Shown: piece after piece, positions 15,872 to 22,924 of the stretch
Layout of the letters: each line of letters starts with the position of its first letter
How positions within the stretch are numbered: the first letter of the stretch is position 1
From: an uncultured Candidatus Saccharibacteria bacterium
GTDB taxonomy: Bacteria; Patescibacteriota; Saccharimonadia; Saccharimonadales; Saccharimonadaceae
NCBI GenBank assembly: GCA_948623715.1
Contig: CAPHDI010000011.1
Location: forward strand, 1 to 35,915
Reading direction: 5' to 3'
DNA length: 35,915 nt
Made by a program: the position numbers and the translations under genes
Notes under the pieces: generated by a model
Told to the model about the DNA's origin: nothing
Database searches by the model: none
Seen by the model: only the letters and a program-made list of their open reading frames with translations

Positions 15872-16129
15872 AAAAAGGGCCGGCGGTGCCGACCCGGAGG
15901 AAGGGGGTAAAATATGCCAAGATGAAGTCAGATCAGTAGTTTATGGAGAGGAGTTGAGAAATGTGGGGTAAATGCGGAGAAGTCGTACTGCCGACCGCTA
16001 TCTTCTCTGATCTACTTCATCGTAGCACCATAATAGTGGGAGAGAATTAAACATCTCTCGACCGTAAAGAGCACCTTAATACTCGCAGGTATTAAAATAT
16101 TCGGAAGCACAGCAATACTTCCTCTATCT
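15872..16129 (-). ncRNA. Putative unidentified structured RNA
   Basis: On the minus strand, TTGACT (16164-16159), a 17-bp spacer and TACAAT (16141-16136, TGTGC before it) form a strong promoter. About 258 nt later the terminator GGGTCGGC-ACC-GCCGGCCC-TTTTT lies at 15895-15872. No convincing ORF lies between. Long internal pairing is visible: GATGAAGTAGATCAG with CTGATCTGACTTCATC, GAGAAG with CTTCTC, and GAGGAAG near the 5' end with CTTCCTC near the 3' end. I looked for RNase P, tmRNA, SRP RNA and 6S landmarks and recognised none. Confidence 0.6.
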
Positions 16130-16196
16130 ACCCTTATTGTAGCACACATATTTACAAAAGTCAAGTACTTTTTTAACTTTTTCCTAAAACCCTTCG

Positions 16197-16316
16197 GGGA
16201 TTGTAATGGCTAGCGCGAGACAAGGCGACGGCGAGTAGCGGAATGAGACGTATTCGGTATACGTTGAACGAGCAACGCAACCGTCAACGCAGTATCGCGC
16301 TAGCTATTACAATCCC
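16197..16316. repeat. 120-bp intergenic palindrome
   Basis: Outer arms GGGATTGTAATGGCTAGCGCGA (from 16197) and TCGCGCTAGCTATTACAATCCC (ending 16316) match with one mismatch. Inner arms pair imperfectly (GACGG with CCGTC, then GAATGA and TGAACG regions) up to an ACGTAT-TCGGT-ATACGT apex. No coding content. It lies between the putative RNA promoter and the terminator of the 16358 gene. Confidence 0.8.
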
Positions 16317-16323
16317 GCCATAT

Positions 16324-16350
16324 AAAAAATCCCCCGCCATAGCAGGGGAT
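16324..16350 (-). terminator. Intrinsic terminator after the 16358 gene
   Basis: On the minus strand ATCCCC, loop TGCTATGGC, GGGGGAT, then TTTTTT (16329-16324). Confidence 0.85.
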
Positions 16351-16357
16351 TGCGAGG

Positions 16358-17164
16358 TTAAGTACCGGCCGGGATCGTAGCCCCATCACCGACCGGGGCT
16401 GCCCCGACGGACGGAATCTCCTCCACCGGCGCCGCACCAGTAGCATTCGGGACAACTTCAGCGCCCGTCGGAGCCGGCTCCGCGAGAGGAGCCTCACCGC
16501 CACCGGGCTCGCCCGAGCCCACGGCCTCAGCCGGCGCACCGCCGAAGCCCTTCGGCAGCTCGATCCCCATCTTCTGCAGCATCTCCGCGGTCAGCCCCTC
16601 GGGCAACACACGCTTGCGATAACGCATCGGGATCACCGGCTGGTTGTCTTCGACGTAGCCCAGTTCCTTGATCTGGGCCAGCTTCACGCCGTACTCGTCG
16701 CCCACCGCATAGGACAGGATCATGCCTTGCCCGCTGTACAGGTCCAAGTAGGCATTCATGATCATGCCCTGCAGGATGCTGTGCGGTTCTTTGTCCCAAT
16801 TTCCAGGACCCAGCTCGATCAGGACCGGCGTATCCTCCAGATCCGCCGCCGCGATCATCTGCATCAGCACGCGCTCGCCCGACATGTCCGTCGGCACTGC
16901 CCACAGCGGCGCAAACTTCAGTTCCACCGGGTCTTCTGCCGCCCAGGCCACTGGCCCGACCAGCTTGCTCCCCGGCGTGCACCAGAGCTGCGACACCAGC
17001 AGCGAACACTCGCAGTCCTCGTTCATGACGTCATCGTCATGAACGTTCCGTGCCGCCTCATGCAGCCCTTCAATCGACAGAGGATCATCCTCGTCCACCC
17101 TCAGCAGCATCGCGATCGGCGACTCTTTTACGACTTCCATTCCTGCGGGATCAAACAACAACAT
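16358..17164 (-). CDS. Hypothetical acidic protein with a Pro/Ala/Gly tail
   Basis: A 268-aa protein beginning MLLFDPAGME. I chose ATG 17164 because GGAGGT lies 8 nt upstream; an in-frame ATG at 17197 precedes this SD and is unlikely. Residues 1-195 look globular and acidic (DDPLSIEGLHEAARN, NEDCECSLLVSQLWCTPG, LIELGPGNWDKEPHS). Residues about 200-268 are low complexity, rich in Pro, Ala, Gly and Glu. There is no signal peptide or membrane helix. No family recognised. G/C-ending codons dominate, as in the other strongly promoted small genes. Confidence 0.75.
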   Translation of the reverse strand: MLLFDPAGMEVVKESPIAMLLRVDEDDPLSIEGLHEAARNVHDDDVMNEDCECSLLVSQLWCTPGSKLVGPVAWAAEDPVELKFAPLWAVPTDMSGERVLMQMIAAADLEDTPVLIELGPGNWDKEPHSILQGMIMNAYLDLYSGQGMILSYAVGDEYGVKLAQIKELGYVEDNQPVIPMRYRKRVLPEGLTAEMLQKMGIELPKGFGGAPAEAVGSGEPGGGEAPLAEPAPTGAEVVPNATGAAPVEEIPSVGAAPVGDGATIPAGT

Positions 17165-17231
17165 TTCGCTCAACCTCCAAATTGTAATAAAATGCACTAG
17201 CCACCTCTACCGAGAATAGATAGTTACTCAT

Positions 17232-17260
17232 ATTCTATCACAAATCATCATTTTTTACAA
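17232..17260 (-). promoter_or_regulatory. Promoter of the 16358-17164 gene
   Basis: On the minus strand TTGTAA (17260-17255), a 17-bp spacer and TAGAAT (17237-17232) with TGA before it. Confidence 0.65.
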
Positions 17261-17314
17261 TAGTTATAATATATTTATAACTATCTTGCCGCAGATTTTC
17301 GTAATTTTGTCACC

Positions 17315-17377
17315 TTGACTTACATGAGTTTTAGTGATAATATATAACAGACACGTATTCGCCGTTTCGGCACGTGT
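17315..17377 (+). promoter_or_regulatory. Promoter and leader hairpin of the 17409 gene
   Basis: TTGACT (17315-17320), a 17-bp spacer and TGA-TAATAT (-10 at 17338-17343). Near the transcript start is a two-part hairpin: ACACGT (17351-17356) with ACGTGT (17372-17377), and GCCG (17361-17364) with CGGC (17368-17371). TAGGAGGT follows ahead of the ATG at 17409. Confidence 0.75.
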
Positions 17378-17408
17378 GATCTTTCATTTTTTAGGAGGTT
17401 GAGAACCC

Positions 17409-17819
17409 ATGGGAAAAGTTAGTCTGTTTAGAGGCCCCGGCGCACGCGAGCTGGATCTGATTCGCTCCGTCATCGTCGACGGCACCAAAGGCGGTCGCGC
17501 CACCAGCTTTCATGTCTCCGCCGAGCCGGAGCGCATCCCCGCCGTCAACGCTATGCCCCGTCTCGCCGTCGAGCTGACCGAAGTCAGCGGCAATCCGCAC
17601 CTCACCCAGCACCACCTGCGCCTCAAGGGCAAAGTCGTCAGCTACACCGGCCACCATGCCATCCTTCAGGACGGCATCGACATCACCATCCCCGGCACTG
17701 AGCTGGACATTTCCTACGCCCCGCAAGAGCGCACCGGCCACATCGACAGCGCCGAAGTCGTCAGCTGCTCCGGCGACTGCGCTCACTGCCACTGCCAGGC
17801 CCCCGACGAACAGCCCTGA
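17409..17819 (+). CDS. Hypothetical protein with a Cys/His-rich C-terminus
   Basis: A 136-aa soluble protein beginning MGKVSLFRGPG, with a TAGGAGGT SD. The body looks like a beta-rich fold (residues 10-110). The C-terminus contains SCSGDCAHCHCQ, a cluster of four Cys and two His that could bind a metal (inference). No family recognised. It is monocistronic, with its own promoter and terminator, and has G/C-ending codons. Confidence 0.75.
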   Translation: MGKVSLFRGPGARELDLIRSVIVDGTKGGRATSFHVSAEPERIPAVNAMPRLAVELTEVSGNPHLTQHHLRLKGKVVSYTGHHAILQDGIDITIPGTELDISYAPQERTGHIDSAEVVSCSGDCAHCHCQAPDEQP

Positions 17820-17891
17820 CGGGCCCCGGCGTCCGCCTGTGACGCCACCGTCGACATTCGACTCAAGCCCAACCAGCCCTAAAACCTCCGC

Positions 17892-17917
17892 GCCCGCTCA
17901 TCTGAGCGGGCTTTTTT
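17892..17917 (+). terminator. Intrinsic terminator after the 17409 gene
   Basis: GCCCGCTCA (17892-17900), TC, TGAGCGGGC (17903-17911), then TTTTTT. Confidence 0.92.
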
Positions 17918-17936
17918 CTATCGCAATAGAGCTCAG

Positions 17937-18455
17937 CTACAAAGTCCGCTGGTTAATCTCCTGCACGATCTTCTGCAATATCTCCGGCAGTCGCTCCTTT
18001 TCCTCTGCCGTGAAATGCCCCAGTACAAATTCCATATCCCCCAGTCGCTTCCGTACTTCCGCATTATTCGTCCCGATCCGCAGCCGCGGAAACATCTCCG
18101 TCTTTAGCTCATGCGTCAACGATTTCAATCCATTATTACCCCCACTCGACCCATGCTCTCGATAACGAATCTTCCCGAATTCCATATCAAAATCATCACA
18201 TATCACCAGCACATCTTCTGGCGCAATTTTATAATACCGTATAAAATTCGCCGCCGGCACCCCCGAATTATTATAAAAATCCTGCGGCTTTACAAAAATC
18301 CGCTCTCCGTCTTTCAGCCAAATCGCCCCGAGTTTCGGTTTCTCCCAGCCTAGTCCCTTCACTTTTGCATAAAAATCCAGCGCCAAGAAGCCGAAATTAT
18401 GCCGCGTAAAGTTATATTCACTACCCGGATTCCCGAGCCCAACGATCAGTTTCAT
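17937..18455 (-). CDS. pth: Peptidyl-tRNA hydrolase
   Basis: A 172-aa enzyme that releases tRNA from peptidyl-tRNA. It has the N-terminal IVGLGNPG, the catalytic His19 (TRHNFGF), N62 in the FYNNSG segment (family FMNxSG) and D87 in CDDFD. In the GGHNGLK segment the usual His is Asn (N107 in GGNNGLKSL). I chose ATG 18455: it starts exactly at the family N-terminus, and a TATGAT -10 (18467-18462) ends 6 nt upstream, predicting a leaderless mRNA. The longer start at 18473 would add six residues that are not part of the family. Confidence 0.95.
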   Translation of the reverse strand: MKLIVGLGNPGSEYNFTRHNFGFLALDFYAKVKGLGWEKPKLGAIWLKDGERIFVKPQDFYNNSGVPAANFIRYYKIAPEDVLVICDDFDMEFGKIRYREHGSSGGNNGLKSLTHELKTEMFPRLRIGTNNAEVRKRLGDMEFVLGHFTAEEKERLPEILQKIVQEINQRTL

Positions 18456-18474
18456 ATCTCCATCATAACACATC

Positions 18475-18503
18475 TTGACATATTTCGCGTTCAGATTTAT
18501 AAT
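18475..18503 (+). promoter_or_regulatory. Promoter of the 18587 gene
   Basis: TTGACA (18475-18480), a 17-bp spacer and TATAAT (18498-18503). It overlaps the divergent pth promoter region. The leader is about 77 nt. Confidence 0.85.
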
Positions 18504-18586
18504 TATCTCCTAAACTATCTTAGTTTCGCTCTTCCCAGTTTGATTAGTAGAGATTAAGGTAGTGAACTCTAAGGAGGGGTAAAATC

Positions 18587-19141
18587 ATGCAAAAGTACAA
18601 AGCCTTACGCAAAGCCAACCTCGACACCCGCGAACTCCGCCTGCTTCAGGCCTACGGTCTGACCGACTGCCTGCAGCAAGTTTCCGGGATCGGACCGCGG
18701 ACCTGCGAGAAGATCCAGGCCGAGCTCTCCGCCGACAGCAGCATTATCCGCGCCGCTGACGGCTATCGCTGGCTCTATGGCCTGTCGCTTGACGTCCTCG
18801 ACGTCGCGCACAACGCCGCCCTGCTCCGTCAGCGCATCGGCGCCGGTGACACCTCGCTGCTCGAGGAGATGCAATATATCGAGCCCGACGACTACCGCCA
18901 TTTCACGGAGTCTCTGGACGAGCTCCCGCACAAGGACCGCAGCATCCTCCTCGCCTTCGCCCGCGACGGCATGTCTGCCATCGAGATCTCCCAGAAATAC
19001 CAGATCAGCCCCACCGACGCCTACAGTATCCGCAAGCGCGTCCTCGCCCGCATCCGCAATACGAAGAGCATGTCCACCGCCCTCATCGACGCCGTCTACC
19101 GGACCGATGTCCGCACCCTGCTCCCGTATCTCCGCCGCTAA
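18587..19141 (+). CDS. Hypothetical protein with HhH-like and sigma4-like HTH regions
   Basis: A 184-aa protein with an AAGGAGGGG SD. Residues about 25-50 (LTDCLQQVSGIGPRTCEKIQ) resemble a helix-hairpin-helix (GIGPRT). Residues about 118-160 (LPHKDRSILLAFARDGMSAIEIS then YSIRKRVLARIR) resemble sigma-70 region 4 / LuxR-type HTH. Both suggest nucleic-acid binding, but the family is not recognised. The arrangement (strong promoter, leader, terminator, G/C-rich codons) matches the HTH gene at 2681. Confidence 0.75.
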   Translation: MQKYKALRKANLDTRELRLLQAYGLTDCLQQVSGIGPRTCEKIQAELSADSSIIRAADGYRWLYGLSLDVLDVAHNAALLRQRIGAGDTSLLEEMQYIEPDDYRHFTESLDELPHKDRSILLAFARDGMSAIEISQKYQISPTDAYSIRKRVLARIRNTKSMSTALIDAVYRTDVRTLLPYLRR

Positions 19142-19157
19142 CTCCACTAATCACACC

Positions 19158-19182
19158 GCCCCTCCTCGTGAGGGGCATTTTT
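19158..19182 (+). terminator. Intrinsic terminator after the 18587 gene
   Basis: GCCCCT (19158-19163), loop CCTCGTG, AGGGGC (19171-19176), then ATTTTT. It overlaps the end of the convergent dprA. Confidence 0.8.
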
Positions 19183-20173
19183 ATTTCAGTGCCCACTTAT
19201 TCATTCCTAGCGCCATTACTCGCCCTTTTATCTCTAGCATCGTCAGATTCTGACTAAATTTTGCTGCATCCAGCTCCGTCTTCTGAAGGATCTCCTCGCC
19301 CTTACTCAGCCCACTACTAATCGCCTGAAGAATCACTGTCTCCTCATCTGTATCGCCAATCAATAGCTGCATCTGCTGTCGCTTTTTCTTCTTCGGAGCA
19401 GGGAATAATAGATTCGCCACATCCTCTACCTCTAGCAGTGGCGTCGCCCCCTGTTTTATCAGCTGATTACATCCCCGCGACATCGGCCGCGTAATATCTC
19501 CCGGCACCGCAAACACCTCCCGCCCCTGTTCGAGCGCATGCGCCGCCGTATTCAGCGACCCGCTCCGCTCCGCCGCCTCGACCACAATCACCACATCCGA
19601 CAGCCCCGAAATAATCCGATTTCGCTCTAGGAAGCACGTTTTCGGCTGATAAACTTTCCCCGGTACATATTCGTCTCCCACCCCTGTGCCTGCCGGCACC
19701 TCACTCATTACGCAACCGCCAGTTTTTACAATCTCCTCCGCCAACCCGACGTGCCGCTCCGGATAAATCTGATCAATCGGCGTCCCTAGGACTGCCACCG
19801 TCGTTCCGCCTGCTTCCAGCGCTCCCCGATGCGCAATACTATCGATTCCATATGCTAATCCTGACACAATCACCGCCCCACGCCGCGCCAAATCATAAGC
19901 CAGCTTTTTCGCAACCATTGCACCATATTCTGTCGGCTTGCGCGTCCCGACGATCGCCACTGTTTTCGGCCTTTTTAGGACCTCCGTCGTCAATCTCGCC
20001 GTCGCTCCAGTCATCCCTGCAGACCCCACCAAAACCCGATTTTCCGGCATTTTTCCGTAAAAATACAACATTTTAGGCATTACCGCAATAGTCGTCAACA
20101 CCTCTGTAAAATCCGCCTCTTGAGGTCGAATTTCTTTGTTTTTTGAAAGAAAATGTGAAAAAAGTGTTGACAT
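19181..20173 (-). CDS. dprA: DNA processing protein DprA
   Basis: A 330-aa Rossmann-fold protein that binds incoming single-stranded DNA and loads RecA during natural transformation. It has IVGTRKPTEYG (74-84), VSGLAYGIDSIAHRGAL (103-119), the LGTPIDQIYP segment, RNRIISGLSDVVIVVEA and the GSLNTAAHALEQGREVFAVPGDI block. A C-terminal winged-helix-like region spans about 275-330. The ATG is preceded by CGGAG (6-nt spacing). The start codon overlaps the -35 box of the divergent RNA promoter at 20167. Presence of DprA suggests DNA uptake ability, but no other competence gene is in the window. Confidence 0.95.
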   Translation of the reverse strand: MSTLFSHFLSKNKEIRPQEADFTEVLTTIAVMPKMLYFYGKMPENRVLVGSAGMTGATARLTTEVLKRPKTVAIVGTRKPTEYGAMVAKKLAYDLARRGAVIVSGLAYGIDSIAHRGALEAGGTTVAVLGTPIDQIYPERHVGLAEEIVKTGGCVMSEVPAGTGVGDEYVPGKVYQPKTCFLERNRIISGLSDVVIVVEAAERSGSLNTAAHALEQGREVFAVPGDITRPMSRGCNQLIKQGATPLLEVEDVANLLFPAPKKKKRQQMQLLIGDTDEETVILQAISSGLSKGEEILQKTELDAAKFSQNLTMLEIKGRVMALGMNKWALK

Positions 20174-20195
20174 TTTTAACTCCGTGTGCTATAAT
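20167..20195 (+). promoter_or_regulatory. Strong promoter of the putative RNA, overlapping the dprA start
   Basis: TTGACA (20167-20172), a 17-bp spacer and TATAAT (20190-20195) preceded by GTGTGC. The -35 box contains the dprA start codon on the other strand. Reading the minus strand, the same centre gives a possible TATAGC -10 for dprA. Confidence 0.88.
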
Positions 20196-20201
20196 GCTTA
20201 T

Positions 20202-20522
20202 TAGTTAGAGTTACAATGCATCTGATAGCTCCAACTGTACCTAAATAAATCATAATTTCGCTATCTGGAGTTATCTCTAGCATAGCAGAAATTGCGTGCT
20301 TTTAAAACCCCTAGGGTCTACGATTTCTTCTTTTTAGGTCGTAGACTGTAAGTATTACCTCCACTTTTAGGGATCTTTTGAAGGCATAGCAATCCCTATA
20401 ACCGGCGGGCCCCGTGTTTGTGTGAGGTGGGTCGCGCTCCCGGGATTCCGGGGTCGAACGACGATGTGTTATAGGGCCAGAAAGGCCTCAGGTGATGCCC
20501 ACCCTTACCTGAGGCCTTTTTG
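20202..20522 (+). ncRNA. Putative structured non-coding RNA
   Basis: A consensus promoter and a strong intrinsic terminator (AGGCCTCAGGT 20483-20493 with ACCTGAGGCCT 20507-20517, then T4) bracket about 320 nt without a convincing ORF. Internal stems are GATAGCTCCA with TGGAGTTATC; GTCTACGA with TCGTAGAC; and CCCTATAAC (20394-20402) with GTTATAGGG (20468-20476), enclosing GGCCCCG with CGGGGTC. It lacks the landmark sequences of tmRNA, RNase P RNA, SRP RNA and 6S that I can recognise. It may be a divergent housekeeping RNA or a lineage-specific one. Confidence 0.65.
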
Positions 20523-20543
20523 GTACCTTGAAAATGTTTGCAT

Positions 20544-20708
20544 GACATTGTTATATGAATACCTTTTCTCGGACATGAAGACTTGGCCTGTCTAGTCGCA
20601 GGAGCCGAACGAAGAAAAGTTTACTTTTCTTCTGAGGCGACGCCCGACTAAAGCAGCGACGCTGCGGCCCGGAGCGGTCCGAGAAAAGCGTATTTATGTA
20701 ACAATGCC
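20544..20708. repeat. Hairpin repeat, long copy
   Basis: Terminal arms read GACATTG..ATGAATACCTTTTCTCGGAC and GTCCGAGAAAAGCGTATTTATGTAACAATGCC. The centre contains TAGTCG/CGACTA, GAAGAAAAGT/ACTTTTCTTC and GCAGCG/CGCTGC hairpins. The outer part and the short GACTTGGCCTG and CGGCCCGGAGCGGTCC parts recur at 29445-29537, which lacks the central hairpins. Confidence 0.85.
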
Positions 20709-20756
20709 CATTGGTATAGATTTCTTTGCAATTTTACACAAAATCTCATAAAACTA

Positions 20757-20785
20757 TTGCTTTTTTAGACAAAGTGTGCTATAAT
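20757..20785 (+). promoter_or_regulatory. Promoter of the lipoprotein gene
   Basis: TTGCTT (20757-20762), a 17-bp spacer and TATAAT (20780-20785) preceded by GTGTGC. The leader has a small GTAGA-GTAA-TCTAC hairpin. Confidence 0.8.
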
Positions 20786-20851
20786 AGAAAAGTAGAGTAA
20801 TCTACAGAACCTTGAGAACTTACATTTTTGAATGAGGAGGAGACCTACATC

Positions 20852-21496
20852 ATGAAAAAATCCCTTATTGTCCTGGCTATCTGCGCCCTGCTCTGCCTGT
20901 CTCTGGCCGCCTGCGGTTCCGGCGACGGCGCCGCTGCCTCGGCCACCCCGGCCGCGACCAGCTCCGCCCCCGTCGACACCACGCCGACCGGACCGACCAG
21001 CCGCCTCTACGTCCGCCTCGCGGACAACGAGGTTACTACCTGGCTCGACACTGTCGAAGCCAAGGATGGCGACATCGTCGAGTTCCGGGTCGTGTACGAG
21101 AACTGGTCCGACCAGGACCACTGCAATGTCTGGCTACAGATGGCATTACCCGAAGGCCTGGAGTATGTCCCCGGCAGCGCCTACCTGCGCAACTGGTATC
21201 ATGCCGAAGAGCCCTCAGTCCTGGCTGACGACATCGTCGGACCTGGCGTCTCCATCGAGTCCTACGGCGGAATCACTCCAGAGACTCCGGAAGGAAAGCC
21301 TGGCTCCAACGCCTTCGTCACCTTCCGCACGGTCGCGCACAATACTGGCACCGAGCCGATCAACGTGCTCGCGTTCAGCTATGTGACTTCCTATCCGGAA
21401 GGCCAGACTGGCGAGCCGATCGCCTCCGGCCTCTACCTCACCACCAACCCCAACACCGACCCGCAGCCCAGCGCTATCGCTGGCACGGTCGAGTAA
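20852..21496 (+). CDS. Putative lipoprotein with a DUF11-like domain
   Basis: A 214-aa exported protein. ATG 20852 is chosen because GGAGGAG lies just upstream and the N-terminus is then a typical lipoprotein signal (MKKSLIVLAICALLCLSLAAC, with lipobox LAAC and Cys21). A Ala/Thr/Pro-rich spacer (25-48) is followed by a beta domain (about 50-205) with features of DUF11-type repeats (DGDIVEFRVVYEN, LPEGLEYVPGSAYL, ITPETPEGK). No enzymatic motif is seen. The next gene starts 53 nt downstream with its own SD, probably as an operon. Confidence 0.85.
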   Translation: MKKSLIVLAICALLCLSLAACGSGDGAAASATPAATSSAPVDTTPTGPTSRLYVRLADNEVTTWLDTVEAKDGDIVEFRVVYENWSDQDHCNVWLQMALPEGLEYVPGSAYLRNWYHAEEPSVLADDIVGPGVSIESYGGITPETPEGKPGSNAFVTFRTVAHNTGTEPINVLAFSYVTSYPEGQTGEPIASGLYLTTNPNTDPQPSAIAGTVE

Positions 21497-21549
21497 TCTG
21501 TAAGCTCCCACGCAACTTAATAAATTTCAAGAAAAGGAAGGTGTCCCAT

Positions 21550-22176
21550 ATGAAAATGGGTATGCGTATCAGCGACACTCCGTTGCCCACCGCCCCCATC
21601 ACCAGCCCTGTCCCCGCCCCCGATCCGACCCCGACCGACGACTACAGCCGCGAGAGCATGGGTAACTCCCGTCTCGCCAGCGCCGTCATCACTATCTTCG
21701 CCTTGGTCCTGATCGGTACTATTATCTGGGCCGTCAGCGGGATCATCAAAGGCTTCAGTGCCACCACCGAGGTCAACAGCATCATCGCCGAGGCCGCCGA
21801 GATCGACTCGCGCTTCGAGCACGTTGATCAGCCGCTGACCCAGCGCACGCTGTCCGAGCTTAACTCCAAGTGGAAGAAGACTGGCCCCCTGGCCAACGTC
21901 GACGTCGAATACGGCGTCATCGACAAGGAGGGAAAATTAATTTTCCTGACCCGCCCCCGCGGCAACGCCGAGGCTGAGCTGATCTATCTGACAGATTTCT
22001 CGGTCCCGACTGGCCTCTACGAGCGCCAGTTTACGACCATGACGATCAATATCGCCGGGCAGTCCCGCTCTGCGATTCGCCTGACCAATCCCGGCGCCAT
22101 CTGGCTCTGGAATACCGATGAGCAGCGCTATATCTACAGCGCCGAGCTATCCCAGAAGTATACACCCCAGCAGTAA
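21550..22176 (+). CDS. Hypothetical membrane-anchored protein
   Basis: A 208-aa protein beginning MKMGMRISDT. AAGGAAGG (21533-21540) favours ATG 21550 over the GTG at 21541. Residues 10-30 are Pro-rich and one membrane helix is at about 42-66 (LASAVITIFALVLIGTIIWAV). The rest (about 70-208) is a predicted extracytoplasmic alpha/beta domain (YGVIDKEGKLIFLTRP, LIYLTDFSVPTGLYERQF). No family recognised. Probably co-transcribed with the lipoprotein gene upstream; terminator at 22197. Confidence 0.78.
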   Translation: MKMGMRISDTPLPTAPITSPVPAPDPTPTDDYSRESMGNSRLASAVITIFALVLIGTIIWAVSGIIKGFSATTEVNSIIAEAAEIDSRFEHVDQPLTQRTLSELNSKWKKTGPLANVDVEYGVIDKEGKLIFLTRPRGNAEAELIYLTDFSVPTGLYERQFTTMTINIAGQSRSAIRLTNPGAIWLWNTDEQRYIYSAELSQKYTPQQ

Positions 22177-22196
22177 GCCCTACCTTTTCTCGCACC

Positions 22197-22219
22197 GCGC
22201 CCCACTAGGGGCGCTTTTT
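22197..22219 (+). terminator. Intrinsic terminator, first of a near-identical pair
   Basis: GCGCCCC (22197-22203), loop ACTA, GGGGCGC (22208-22214), TTTTT. The flanks CTCGCACC and CTTG are also shared with the copy at 22913. Confidence 0.93.
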
Positions 22220-22277
22220 CTTGTCACTTTTATTAAACCATTTTCCCACATTTTTCATCATTTTCATGATTTAACCA

Positions 22278-22326
22278 TTGACATTTTGAGTATTCTATGC
22301 TACAATGGAACTAAGGAGGCCCCTCC
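22278..22326 (+). promoter_or_regulatory. Promoter and leader start of the 22409 gene
   Basis: TTGACA (22278-22283), a 17-bp spacer and TACAAT (22301-22306, TATGC before it). The leader begins with a GGAGG-CC-CCTCC hairpin (22315-22326). The real SD (GAGGTG) lies just before ATG 22409. Confidence 0.8.
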
Positions 22327-22408
22327 AAATCATAAGCCCTTTTGGCCCAGCTTCGTACCTTTTAGTCTTGACTGTCCGAACTACAAAATTTTGTGAGGTG
22401 TATTATCT

Positions 22409-22924
22409 ATGGAAAAAACTTTATCTCGCACGTCCATCTCCCTGTCCCACATCCTTTGGGTCATGATCTACGCCCTGATGATCTACCTGCCCCTTCCGCT
22501 GCTGCGAATCTGCCTGTACCGCGAGGTCTGGCAAATTTTCAACTGCACCGTCCCCAGCCTGCAGCCCCTCATCACCGCCGCCGCGGTCATCCGCGCTATT
22601 TTGACCGTCCTCTGCGCTGCCAACATGGTCCTCTGGCTTGTCGTCCTCCTGAGATATGTCATCTCCCACGACGGCAAAGCTCTCGCCCTTCTGAAAACCT
22701 TTATCGGCTTAATCTCCGCTCTCGCCGTCTTCGGCATCTTAAGCAGCCTTCTCTCCCACCTTACCGTCACCTTTCCGTTCACTATCGACCCCTCTACTCC
22801 CGTCACCCTCATGGTGCAAGCTTCTCTCTCAGATATCTTTTCTCTCGCCGGCATCATTGCCATGACCGTCTACATCCCCATCGGCATCTTCCGCACCGTC
22901 AAGACTCGCACCGCGCCCCGCTAG
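22409..22924 (+). CDS. Hypothetical membrane protein with about four helices
   Basis: A 171-aa protein with hydrophobic segments at about 13-35, 52-82, 95-118 and 135-160. A similar layout is seen in small inner-membrane proteins of unknown role. A GAGGTG SD lies 8 nt before the ATG. The last five codons (RTAPR) and the stop TAG form the left arm and loop of the terminator at 22913. Monocistronic. Confidence 0.75.
   Translation: MEKTLSRTSISLSHILWVMIYALMIYLPLPLLRICLYREVWQIFNCTVPSLQPLITAAAVIRAILTVLCAANMVLWLVVLLRYVISHDGKALALLKTFIGLISALAVFGILSSLLSHLTVTFPFTIDPSTPVTLMVQASLSDIFSLAGIIAMTVYIPIGIFRTVKTRTAPR

Noticed and set aside
20202..20522. Assignment of the RNA as tmRNA, RNase P RNA, SRP RNA or 6S RNA
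   Set aside because: None of the landmark sequences (tRNA-like ends, GAGGAAAGTCC, GGAAG..AGCAG loop) could be found; left unidentified.
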